A DNA stretch of 48,282 nucleotides from positions 1 through 48,282 of the forward strand of contig UCLR01000044.1 in NCBI GenBank assembly GCA_900473415.1, in the 5' to 3' direction. Positions 24,818 to 32,573 of the stretch are shown here, piece after piece; positions within the stretch are counted from its first letter, which is position 1, and each line of letters opens with the position of its first letter. Both the position numbers and the translations under genes were made by a program. The stretch comes from Hyphomicrobiales bacterium. Its GTDB lineage: Bacteria; Pseudomonadota; Alphaproteobacteria; Rhizobiales; Beijerinckiaceae. The notes under the pieces are model-generated. The model was not told the origin of the DNA. It worked only from the letters and a program-made list of their open reading frames with translations, and searched no databases.

Positions 24818-25828
24818 ATGAAACTCGCGTCCCTCATGCATGGCCGGGATGGCCGTCTCGTCGTCGTCTCGCACGATCTCACGCGGGCGACGGATGCCTT
24901 TCCGGTCGTCGCGACGCTGCAGGCGGCGCTGGACGACTGGGAACGTGTCGCGCCGCGCCTCGCCGATCTCGCCGAAGGGTTGGAGCACGGCTCGGTTCCG
25001 TCCTTCCGTTTCCACGAGCATGATTGCGCCGCTCCCTTGCCGCGCGCCTATCAATGGCTCGATGCCTCGGCCTATCTGAGCCATGTCGAACTGGCCCGGA
25101 AGGCGCGGGGCGCCGCCATGCCGGAGAATTACCGGACCGATCCGCTGATCTATCAGGGCGGCGGTGACGCTTTCCTCGGTCCGCGCCAGCCGATCGAGGC
25201 CCGCAGCGAAGAGGACGGCATCGACTTCGAGGGCGAGGTCGCGGTCGTGACCGGCGACGTGCCGATGGGGGTCACGCCGGCGGAGGCGCTGGGCTGCATT
25301 CGCCTGGTCATGCTTGCCAACGACGTGACCTTGCGCAATCGCGTGGGCGGCGAGATCGCCAAGGGCTTCGGCTTCCTGCAGTCCAAGCCCTCCTCTGCCT
25401 TTTCTCCGGTCGCCGTCACACCTGACGAACTGGGTGGTGCCTGGCGCGACGGCAAGCTGCATCTGCCGCTGCTGGCTCGGGTCAACGACACGGCCTTCGG
25501 GCGCCCTGACGCCGGGGCCGACATGGCCTTTGGTTTCGGCGTGCTCATCGCGCATGCCGCGGCGACGCGTCGCCTCTGCGCCGGCACGATCATCGGCTCC
25601 GGAACGGTCTCGAACCTCGGGGCCGATGGCGGCCCGTCCCGGCCGGTCGCGGAGGGGGGCGCCGGCTATGCCTGCATCGCCGAGCAGCGCGCGGCCGAGA
25701 TGATGCGGGACGGCGCGCCGAAGGCCGCCTTCCTGCGCTTCGGCGACCGGGTCCGCATCGAGATGAAGGACGCGAGCGGCCATTCGATCTTCGGCGCCAT
25801 CGAGCAGGAGGTCTTGCCTCATGCCTAG
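24818..25828 (+). CDS. Fumarylacetoacetate hydrolase (FAH) family protein
   Basis: The 336-aa cytosolic protein has the FAH C-terminal fold: FEGEVAVVTGD provides metal-binding acidic residues, LANDVTLRN and KGFGFLQSKPSSAFSPVAVTP line the site, and GTIIGSGTVSN is conserved. Members hydrolyse C-C bonds in fumarylacetoacetate, fumarylpyruvate or related diketo acids at the end of aromatic degradation. The N-terminal YQWLDASAYLSHVELARKARG resembles the bacterial group acting in the homogentisate pathway. ATG 24818 follows GGGAGG. Its end overlaps the DinB gene by 8 bp. Confidence 0.87.
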   Translation: MKLASLMHGRDGRLVVVSHDLTRATDAFPVVATLQAALDDWERVAPRLADLAEGLEHGSVPSFRFHEHDCAAPLPRAYQWLDASAYLSHVELARKARGAAMPENYRTDPLIYQGGGDAFLGPRQPIEARSEEDGIDFEGEVAVVTGDVPMGVTPAEALGCIRLVMLANDVTLRNRVGGEIAKGFGFLQSKPSSAFSPVAVTPDELGGAWRDGKLHLPLLARVNDTAFGRPDAGADMAFGFGVLIAHAAATRRLCAGTIIGSGTVSNLGADGGPSRPVAEGGAGYACIAEQRAAEMMRDGAPKAAFLRFGDRVRIEMKDASGHSIFGAIEQEVLPHA

Positions 25829-26384
25829 AGGCCCCTTGACCGCTCATTTCCGCAAGATGGCGCATAACAACGCCTGGGCGAACTGGCGGCTGCTCTCGGC
25901 CTGCGCCCGGCTCAGCGACGAGGCGTTCAGGGCAACGCGCACGAGTTTCTTCCCCTCGCTGCACGAGACCCTGAACCACAATCTGATGGTCGATCTCTAT
26001 TACATCGACGCGCTGGAGCGCAGTGGGCTCGGCCGGCAGATCTTCGCGCGCTTCGTGCCCCTGGCCGCCGCCGGGCTGATGGAGGCACAGGCCGTCGCCG
26101 ATCGGCGGCTGATCGCCTTCTGCGATGGGCTGACGGATGCCAATCTCGGCGTGACCGTGACGACCGACCGCGGCGAGAATGGCACAATCGAGGAACGGAT
26201 CGACGACATGCTGGCGCATCTCTTCCAGCATCAGATCCATCACCGTGGCCAGGCTCATGCGATGCTGGCGGGCACGGACGTTCCGCCGCCGCAGCTCGAC
26301 GAGTATTTCCTGATCTACGATTCGCAGCGCACCCGCGACGAGTTGCGCCGGCTCGACCTCGCGCCGCCGGAGGCGCTGCTCTGA
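25821..26384 (+). CDS. DinB family protein (putative metal-dependent thiol enzyme)
   Basis: The 187-aa four-helix protein has the DinB/YfiT metal triad: H53 in LNHNLMVDLYYIDAL, then H137 and H141 in QHQIHHRGQAH. In this superfamily some members are thiol-dependent isomerases or transferases (for example mycothiol-dependent maleylpyruvate isomerase); others are unassigned. The 8-bp overlap with the FAH-family gene shows translational coupling, so a job in the same pathway, such as isomerising a maleyl intermediate before hydrolysis, is a reasonable inference. It could also be a stress protein with no catabolic role. Confidence 0.85.
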   Translation: MPRGPLTAHFRKMAHNNAWANWRLLSACARLSDEAFRATRTSFFPSLHETLNHNLMVDLYYIDALERSGLGRQIFARFVPLAAAGLMEAQAVADRRLIAFCDGLTDANLGVTVTTDRGENGTIEERIDDMLAHLFQHQIHHRGQAHAMLAGTDVPPPQLDEYFLIYDSQRTRDELRRLDLAPPEALL

Positions 26385-26470
26385 CCATGCGTTTGCGCCC
26401 TGCTTGGCGGAAGCCCGACCGCCGGATAACCTGACGAGACGCCGATGCCCGCCATGAGAGCCGCGACGCC

Positions 26471-27004
26471 ATGATCGAGACCGTGCCGTTCTATTCGAGC
26501 GTTGTCCCGCTCGGCTTCTTCATCTGGGCGCCCGTCGTGGTCGTGGTGCTGTTCTGGGCGGTTGGCCTCTGGTCGAACGGGCAGGGCATCCCGCGCATGC
26601 TGGAGGGCGATTGGGACGGTTATAGCGTCGCTGATGTCGAGAAGCTGTTCTCGCTCTATGGCGACGAGCGGCGCGCGCGCTATCGCAGTCGCGTCCTGCC
26701 GGCCGATGTCGCCTTCGCGTTCACCTACGCCATCGTCGGTGCGCTACTGTTCCTCGGCCTCTACACGCGCGGACAACCCTGGTGGGTGGCGGCGCTCTGC
26801 GGCGGCGGTTGGCTGCTCGGCGGGCTCTGCGACATCGCGGAGAACTTTGCCGTGGCGCGGCTGCTCGATCGCTACCCGCAGATCGACAGCGGCAATGTCG
26901 CCTTCGCCAGCCTCATGACGCGGCTGAAGCTTGTGCTCTTCGCGCTCGGCGTCGCCGGCGCGCTTGTCGCGGCCTATCTCGTCTTCAGGCCGCTGGCGGC
27001 CTGA
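26471..27004 (+). CDS. Integral membrane protein of unknown function
   Basis: The 177-aa protein has four hydrophobic segments: about 12-35, 75-97, 103-122 and 150-172. A soluble stretch with DVEKLFSLYGDERRARYRSRVLPADV lies between the first two, and GGLCDIAENFAVARLLDRYP follows the third. No known family is recognised. ATG 26471 is the only sensible start. Its last 20 bp overlap the end of the convergent acetyltransferase gene. Confidence 0.75.
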   Translation: MIETVPFYSSVVPLGFFIWAPVVVVVLFWAVGLWSNGQGIPRMLEGDWDGYSVADVEKLFSLYGDERRARYRSRVLPADVAFAFTYAIVGALLFLGLYTRGQPWWVAALCGGGWLLGGLCDIAENFAVARLLDRYPQIDSGNVAFASLMTRLKLVLFALGVAGALVAAYLVFRPLAA

Positions 27005-27536
27005 GCCCCTTCCACGCCTCGCGGGTCAGCCGCAGCAGGGCCGCGGGGACGGCCGGCTCGCCGATGAGCACAGGCGGATCGTCCGGCGCGGCCGCGAAGC
27101 CGAGCCGTTGTGCAAGCTTCAGCGAGGCCGTGTTCTTCGGATGCGTCGCGATGCCGACGACGGCGAAGCCGAGGGTGTCGAAGCCGTGGTCAAGCAGGCA
27201 GGCCGTGGCCTCTCGCGCATAGCCCTTGCCCCAGTGACGCACCGCGAAGCGATAGCTGAGCTGCGGAACCTCCAGGCCGTCGCTATGTGGGATCAGGCCG
27301 ACATAGCCGATGAACTCCGCTGGCGCCTCCTTCGGGAAGATCGACCAGTAGCCCAGACCCTGTGCGACATGGCTGAAGCTGCGCGCGGCGACGGCCTCCC
27401 GGCCCATCGCCGCGGCGCCGACCGCCGTGATGTGGCGCATCACCTGCGGATCGGCGTTGAGGTCGGCAATGGCATCGAGATCGCTCAATTGCCGCGGCCG
27501 CAGCCACAGCCGCTCGCTTTCCAGTTCCGGCAGCAT
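26985..27536 (-). CDS. GNAT family N-acetyltransferase (RimJ/RimL-like)
   Basis: The 183-aa protein opens with the RimJ-type ESERLWLRPRQLSDLDAI and carries the acetyl-CoA motif HWGKGYAREA about residue 122, plus the late VGIATHPKNTASLKLAQRLGF. It transfers acetyl from acetyl-CoA to an amine; the substrate may be a ribosomal protein N-terminus, an amino acid or a drug. ATG 27536 has a strong AGGAGG site. It is convergent with, and overlaps by 20 bp, the membrane protein gene. Confidence 0.9.
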   Translation of the reverse strand: MLPELESERLWLRPRQLSDLDAIADLNADPQVMRHITAVGAAAMGREAVAARSFSHVAQGLGYWSIFPKEAPAEFIGYVGLIPHSDGLEVPQLSYRFAVRHWGKGYAREATACLLDHGFDTLGFAVVGIATHPKNTASLKLAQRLGFAAAPDDPPVLIGEPAVPAALLRLTREAWKGLRPPAA

Positions 27537-27673
27537 CGCCGTGCCTCCTGCCTCGGCAATCGTCCTGCTTCATCTCTCGTACAAGTCGCCCTGCGCCGCA
27601 GGACTCTGGTGCGCCGGGATGCGGCTTCCCATATCGTGACGGGCGCCACGCTGGAATACGCCGGGAGAATGGA

Positions 27674-28189
27674 ATGCTGCTTCGTCGTTGGGTCCTGGCC
27701 GCTCTGGCCCTCGCCCTGTCAGGTTCGATGCTGTCGCCGGCCATGGCGCAGGAGGACCTGATCTTCCGCAAATCGACCGTCTGGAAGATGCTCACGCCGA
27801 ACGACAAGCTCGCCGTCTACGGTGTCGACGATCCCATCGTCGACGGCGTCGCCTGTCATTATACCGTCCCGGAAAAGGGCGGCGTCTCGGGCATGTTCGG
27901 CGTGGCCGAGGAAGTCTCGGAGGTCTCGCTCTCCTGCCGGCAAGTCGGCCCGATCAAGTTCAAGGAGAAGGCGGAGCAGGGCGACGTCGTCTTCCGCGAG
28001 CGCCGCTCGCTGATCTGGAAGAAGATGCAGATCGTGCGCGGCTGCGACGCCAAGCGCAACGTGCTGGTCTATCTGGTCTATACCGACAAGCTGATCGACG
28101 GCTCGCCGCAGAACTCGACCTCGTCGGTGCCGCTCATGCCCTGGGGGGCATCGGGCGAGCCGCCGAAATGCGCGGACTGGATCAGGTAA
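27674..28189 (+). CDS. creA: CreA family secreted protein
   Basis: The 171-aa protein has a signal peptide ending in PAMAQ. It matches CreA well: DDPIVDGVACHYT, EVSLSCRQVGPI, FRERRSLIWKKMQIVRGCD and LVYTDKLIDGSPQNSTSSVPL. CreA is widespread and its function is unknown. The mature part has four cysteines. ATG 27674. The nearest same-strand neighbour is far away, so it is probably a single-gene transcript. The convergent hypothetical gene ends 12 bp downstream. Confidence 0.9.
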   Translation: MLLRRWVLAALALALSGSMLSPAMAQEDLIFRKSTVWKMLTPNDKLAVYGVDDPIVDGVACHYTVPEKGGVSGMFGVAEEVSEVSLSCRQVGPIKFKEKAEQGDVVFRERRSLIWKKMQIVRGCDAKRNVLVYLVYTDKLIDGSPQNSTSSVPLMPWGASGEPPKCADWIR

Positions 28190-28201
28190 GGCGCGGGCCG
28201 G

Positions 28202-28528
28202 TCAATCGCCGCAGGTGATGCTGAGCGGCTGTTCCGGGGCCTCGGTTGCCAAGGCCGGCTTCGCCACCGAGCCGGTGAAATCTTCGCGCTCTGCGACGCC
28301 GAAGGCGACGGCCTTGCCGAAGCCTTGCGCCTCGCACCAGGCGTTGGCGACGACCGTGCCGCATTCGGCCTTGGACGAGATGCAGTCGGCGACGCCGTAG
28401 CCGTCGCTGCCGGGGATCAGGAAGGTGCGTTGCTCGCTGGCGGCCGAACGGGTGGTCGGCATGATCGCGAGCGAGACGCCGCCGGCGACGATCCCGAGCA
28501 GTCCGACGAAGGCCACGGCGCGGCGCAT
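28202..28528 (-). CDS. Small exported hypothetical protein
   Basis: The 108-aa protein has a hydrophobic N-terminus (VAFVGLLGIVAGGVSLAIM) acting as signal or anchor, and a short mature part with four cysteines: two in VADCISSKAECGTVV, one in AWCEAQG and one in SITCGD. This spacing suggests two disulfides. GYGVADC and ANAWCEAQGFGKAVAFG recur in small Hyphomicrobiales secreted proteins, but I know no name for them. ATG 28528 was chosen for the signal; the frame is open for 52 more codons upstream without similar character. Confidence 0.68.
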   Translation of the reverse strand: MRRAVAFVGLLGIVAGGVSLAIMPTTRSAASEQRTFLIPGSDGYGVADCISSKAECGTVVANAWCEAQGFGKAVAFGVAEREDFTGSVAKPALATEAPEQPLSITCGD

Positions 28529-28857
28529 GTGATGAAATTCCCGATGATGATGACGACGGGCGAAGAACCCGTGAGTCGCAAGCTTGTTGCGGCGGCGGTT
28601 AAATTTGGGTGAATTGCGGCGGAAGTGTTGCGGTGCGGCAGACAAGGCGCCCTCTTGACGCCGGGCCTGTGGACAGGCAATCACTTCCGGTCATGACGCG
28701 AGCCGCCATCAACAGCCGGATTTGCATTATTTGCCGCTAGCTTTCGCTGGCCGGCTGCTCACGTCCTCGTCCTGAAAACGAACCGACAAAAGCGCCCCGG
28801 CCAGCGGCCAGGCCGTTTACCTGTTTGTCATATCGTTCGTTCCAGGATTTCGCTCCA

Positions 28858-30318
28858 ATGCCGTCGACCCTGAGGCTCTACAACACGCTGACGCGGACGA
28901 AGCAGGACTTCGCGCCGATCGATCCGTCGAACGTGCGGATGTATGTCTGCGGGCCGACGGTCTACGACTATGCCCATATCGGCAACGCGCGCCCGGTCAT
29001 CGTCTTCGACGTGCTCTTCCGGCTGCTCCGGCATCTCTACGGCGCGGACCACGTCACCTATGCCCGCAACCTCACGGACGTCGACGACAAGATCAACGCC
29101 CGCGCGGCGCGCGACTTTCCCGGCCTGCCGTTGAACGAGGCCATCGCCAAGGTCACTGAAGCGACGACGGCGCAGTTCCACGCCGATGTCGATGCGCTGA
29201 GCTGCCTGCGGCCGACGACCGAGCCGCGGGCGACCGATCATATCGAGGAGATGAAGGCGATCATCGAGCGGCTGATCGCCCGCGGCGTCGCCTATGTCGC
29301 CGAGGAGCACGTGCTCTTCCATGTCCCGGCTGTCGCGCATCTCACGAAGGCGCCGAAATACGGCACGCTTGCCCGCCGCTCGCTCGACGAAATGCTAGCC
29401 GGCGCACGCGTGGATGTCGCGCCGTACAAGCGCGACCCGATGGATTTTGTGCTCTGGAAGCCGAGCCGGGACGGCGTCGATCCGGGCTGGCCGTCGCCTG
29501 CCGGCATTACCACGCCCGGGCGCCCCGGCTGGCATATCGAATGCTCGGCCATGTCGATGGCGAAGCTGCTGACGCCCTTCGGCGGCGGGCTCGCCTGCGA
29601 CGATCCGGGCAAGAATGTCTTCGACATCCATGGCGGCGGCATCGATCTCGTCTTCCCGCATCATGAAAACGAGATCGCGCAGTCCTGCTGCGCTTTCGGC
29701 TGCGGGGAAGGGGCGCGGCGCATGGCCAATATCTGGATGCACAACGGCTTCCTGCAGGTCGAAGGCGAGAAGATGTCGAAGTCGCTCGGCAACTTCGTCA
29801 CGATCAACGAGTTGCTGGAGACCGAGAGCTTCGGCGGCCGGACATGGCCGGGCGAGGTGCTGCGGCTGGCGATGCTGAAGACGCATTATCGCCAGCCCAT
29901 CGATTGGACGGTGAAGGCGTTGGAGGAAGCTGAGAAGACGCTGCAGGACTGGGCCGAGGCCACGGCGGGAGCCAAGCCATCCGAGCCGTCGGCCGAGTTG
30001 CTGGACGCGCTCGCCGATGACCTCAACACGGCGCGCGTCCTTGCTGAGCTGCACAGCCTGCGCAAGGCGGGTGACGGCGCGGCCATGCGCGCGGGCCTCG
30101 ATCTGCTCGGTATCCGACTGCCGGAGCTGGCTGCGCCGACCTCGATCGCGCCGGAGGTCGAGCGCCTGATTACCGCCCGCCTCGACGCCCGCCGCGCCAA
30201 GAATTTCGCCGAGTCAGATCGCATTCGCGACGAGCTTGCGGCGATGGGCATCACATTGAAGGACGGCAAGGACCCGACGACCGGCGAGCCGACGACGACC
30301 TGGGAAGTCAAACGATGA
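28858..30318 (+). CDS. cysS: Cysteinyl-tRNA synthetase
   Basis: The 486-aa class I synthetase has C31-G-P-T-V-Y-D-Y-A-H40-I-G-N, joining the zinc cysteine and the HIGH motif, then GWHIECSAMS and HHENEIAQS with further zinc ligands, and KMSKS at 305-309. The C-terminal helical domain (LDARRAKNFAESDRIRDEL) is typical. ATG 28858 has AGGA 12 bp before. Its stop overlaps the start of a 36-codon ORF in an ATGA arrangement, and that ORF in turn overlaps cimA. The 329-bp gap upstream (28529-28857) is a divergent promoter region in which I see no gene. Confidence 0.97.
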   Translation: MPSTLRLYNTLTRTKQDFAPIDPSNVRMYVCGPTVYDYAHIGNARPVIVFDVLFRLLRHLYGADHVTYARNLTDVDDKINARAARDFPGLPLNEAIAKVTEATTAQFHADVDALSCLRPTTEPRATDHIEEMKAIIERLIARGVAYVAEEHVLFHVPAVAHLTKAPKYGTLARRSLDEMLAGARVDVAPYKRDPMDFVLWKPSRDGVDPGWPSPAGITTPGRPGWHIECSAMSMAKLLTPFGGGLACDDPGKNVFDIHGGGIDLVFPHHENEIAQSCCAFGCGEGARRMANIWMHNGFLQVEGEKMSKSLGNFVTINELLETESFGGRTWPGEVLRLAMLKTHYRQPIDWTVKALEEAEKTLQDWAEATAGAKPSEPSAELLDALADDLNTARVLAELHSLRKAGDGAAMRAGLDLLGIRLPELAAPTSIAPEVERLITARLDARRAKNFAESDRIRDELAAMGITLKDGKDPTTGEPTTTWEVKR

Positions 30319-30425
30319 ACAACAAGATCCGCCCGGCGGGCTCGCTCTCCTTCGCCATCAAGCTCGTCATGCTGGCGATGGTGATGCCGCGGCTCATGCG
30401 CTTTCGCCTGGGGCGGAGGCTGTGA
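30315..30425 (+). CDS. 36-aa cationic hydrophobic small protein between cysS and cimA
   Basis: The ORF starts with ATG overlapping the cysS stop by 4 bp (ATGA) and ends with TGA overlapping the GTG start of cimA by 4 bp (GTGA). The peptide starts MNNKIRPAGSLSF, has a hydrophobic core AIKLVMLAMVMP, and ends with the basic tail RLMRFRLGRRL, so it may be a single-pass membrane peptide. It also carries the GGAGG ribosome-binding site of cimA. Either it is a real small protein, or a leader whose translation couples cimA to cysS. No family is recognised. Confidence 0.55.
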   Translation: MNNKIRPAGSLSFAIKLVMLAMVMPRLMRFRLGRRL

Positions 30426-32020
30426 CCGCCGCTCGCGTCCATCTCTTCGACACGACGCTACGCGACGGCGCCCAGACGACTGGCGTCGATTTCTCGCTTG
30501 ACGATAAGCGCGCCGTCGCCACGCTGCTGGACAAGCTCGGCGTCGATTATGTCGAGGGCGGCTATCCGGGCGCGAATCCGCTCGACACCGCTTTCTTCGA
30601 GCAGAAGGCAACGAGGCAGGCGAAGTTCGCCGCCTTCGGCATGACCAAGCGGGCAGGGCGCTCCGCCGCCAACGATCCCGGCATCGCCGCGCTGCTGGAC
30701 GCCAAGGCCGATGCCATCGTCTTCGTCGCCAAGAGCTGGGACTACCATGTCCATGTTGCGCTCGAGATCTCGCTGGAGGAGAACCTCGCCGGCATCAGCG
30801 AGAGCGTCGCTGCGGCGAAGGCTGCGGGTCGTGAGGTGATGCTCGACTGCGAGCACTTCTTCGATGGCTACAAGGCCAATCCCGATTATGCGCTCGCCTG
30901 CGCCCGCGCCGCCTATGAGTCTGGCGCGCGCTGGGTCGTGCTCTGCGACACCAACGGCGGGACGCTGCCGGACGAGATCGGCGCGATCGTGCGCGAGGTC
31001 GCCAAGGTCGTCCCGGGCGATCATCTCGGCATCCATGCCCATGACGATTGCGGCTGCGCCGTCGCCAATTCGCTGGCGGCGGTCGAGGCCGGCGCCCGCC
31101 AGATCCAGGGCACGCTGAACGGGCTGGGCGAGCGCTGCGGCAACGCCAATCTCGTCACGCTGATCGGCACGCTGAAGCTGAAGGAGCGTTATCGCGACCG
31201 TTTCAGCCTCGGCATCGACGACGCCCAGCTCGCCGAGCTCAGCCATGTTTCGCGCACGCTCGACGAGATGCTGAACCGCGCGCCGAACCGTCATGCGCCC
31301 TTCGTCGGGGCCTCCGCCTTCGCCACCAAGGCCGGCATCCATGCCTCCGCGGTGCTGAAGGACCCGCGCACCTATGAGCATGTCGCGCCCGAGGCGACGG
31401 GCAACACCCGCAAGGTCCTGATCTCGGACCAGGGCGGCAAGTCCAACCTCGTCGCCGAGCTCGAGCGTATCGGCGTGACGCTCGGCCGCGAAGATCCGCG
31501 CCTCAACCGGGTGCTGCAGGAGGTCAAGGACAAGGAGGCTCAGGGCTACGCCTTCGAGGGCGCCGACGCTTCGTTCTTCCTGCTGGTGAAGCGCATCCTC
31601 GGCGAGGTGCCGGAGTACTTCTCGGTCGAGCGTTTCGCGGTGAATGTCGAGCGCCGCTACAATGCGCTCGGCGAGCTCGTCACCTTCTCCGAGGCGATCG
31701 TGAAGGTGAAGGTCGGCGACGACCTGCTGATCTCGGCCGCGGAAGGCGATGCCGGCCCGGTCAACGCGCTCGACATCGCTTTGCGTAAGGACCTCGGCCG
31801 CTATCAGTCGCTGATCGAGGGCCTGCGCCTCGTCGACTATAAGGTCCGCATCTTCCAGGGCGGCACCGACGCCGTGACGCGGGTGCTGATCGAATCCGGC
31901 GACGAGACGGGCGAGCGCTGGACGACCGTCGGCGTCAGCGCGAACATCATCGACGCCTCGTTCCAGGCGCTGGTGGACTCGATCACCTACAAGCTGGTGA
32001 AGGCCGGCGCGACGGCGTGA
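30422..32020 (+). CDS. cimA: (R)-citramalate synthase
   Basis: The 532-aa enzyme condenses pyruvate and acetyl-CoA to citramalate, the entry to isoleucine without threonine. The catalytic HMGL-like barrel has FDTTLRDGAQTTG (10-20, with R14 and D15), the metal-binding HAHDDCG, and GTLNGLGERCGNANL. LDEMLNRAPNRHAPFVGASAFATKAGIHASAV is typical of the CimA branch rather than LeuA. The C-terminal LeuA dimer domain (about 400-530) is the usual site of feedback control. GTG 30422 is the start, with GGAGG very close before it. It is downstream of cysS and the 36-aa ORF, with overlapping codons throughout. Confidence 0.92.
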   Translation: MTAARVHLFDTTLRDGAQTTGVDFSLDDKRAVATLLDKLGVDYVEGGYPGANPLDTAFFEQKATRQAKFAAFGMTKRAGRSAANDPGIAALLDAKADAIVFVAKSWDYHVHVALEISLEENLAGISESVAAAKAAGREVMLDCEHFFDGYKANPDYALACARAAYESGARWVVLCDTNGGTLPDEIGAIVREVAKVVPGDHLGIHAHDDCGCAVANSLAAVEAGARQIQGTLNGLGERCGNANLVTLIGTLKLKERYRDRFSLGIDDAQLAELSHVSRTLDEMLNRAPNRHAPFVGASAFATKAGIHASAVLKDPRTYEHVAPEATGNTRKVLISDQGGKSNLVAELERIGVTLGREDPRLNRVLQEVKDKEAQGYAFEGADASFFLLVKRILGEVPEYFSVERFAVNVERRYNALGELVTFSEAIVKVKVGDDLLISAAEGDAGPVNALDIALRKDLGRYQSLIEGLRLVDYKVRIFQGGTDAVTRVLIESGDETGERWTTVGVSANIIDASFQALVDSITYKLVKAGATA

Positions 32021-32021
32021 G

Positions 32022-32048
32022 CTTCTCCTCCTCCCCTCGGGGGAGAAG
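32022..32048. repeat. Short hairpin after cimA
   Basis: CTTCTCC (32022-32028) pairs with GGAGAAG (32042-32048), with a C-rich/G-rich inner part. The motif resembles the borders of the repeat at 121-238 and may serve as a weak two-way terminator between cimA and the convergent secreted protein gene. Confidence 0.4.
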
Positions 32049-32057
32049 GGAACGCTC

Positions 32058-32399
32058 TCACTCGGTCAGGCGGATCACCCGGTCCTTGCACAGATCCATG
32101 CTGTCGGAATCGCTCTCCACCTCGTCGGCGAACTTGGCGAGAATGAAATAGCTGCAGCCCTGTGGCTTGTTGAGCTTGAGCGCGACGCTCTTTCCCGGCG
32201 CCAGTGGCTTGGCGAGCTTGGCGACGAGGCGGGATTGCTCGCCCGAGGTTGCGATCTCGAGGCTGTTCAGCGGTGAAGTGCGCTGGTTGGTGATGGTGAT
32301 CTGGGGATGCGGCTTGGCGCCCTGAGCGGCAGCAGGCAGGACGGCGAGGGCGAGCGAGGCGGCGGCGAGACCCATGGCGGCAAGAAGCTGATTTCTCAT
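32058..32399 (-). CDS. Small secreted hypothetical protein
   Basis: The 113-aa protein has a clear signal peptide ending in PAAAQG. The mature part looks like a small beta sandwich: HPQITITNQRTSPLNSLEIATSG, then LAPGKSVALKLNKPQGCSYFILAKFAD, and DSMDLCKDRVIRL, with two cysteines that could bond. This pattern (tissue-like 'N-T-S-x-x-L...G-C-x-Y-x-I...V-D-L-C') is common in alphaproteobacterial periplasmic proteins of unknown role. ATG 32399. It is convergent with cimA and divergent from the Atm1-like gene. Confidence 0.72.
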   Translation of the reverse strand: MRNQLLAAMGLAAASLALAVLPAAAQGAKPHPQITITNQRTSPLNSLEIATSGEQSRLVAKLAKPLAPGKSVALKLNKPQGCSYFILAKFADEVESDSDSMDLCKDRVIRLTE

Positions 32400-32573
32400 G
32401 GTCGTTTCTGTCCCCTGTCATGAGCGTCGGGCGCTCTGGCAAGGATCAGACATCGGGCTTTCGGCAAGAGCAAGGCCGTCTTTGGGCAGTGACCGTCGAC
32501 CTGCCGCAGGATTCCCCATGCAACGCCGTGCGATTGCGCCTATATGGGCGCTCCAACTGGAATCATTCGAAAA

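Noticed and set aside
23644..25023. Plus-strand open frame opposite the TRAP binding protein gene
   Set aside because: Antisense of an identified gene; no family motif.
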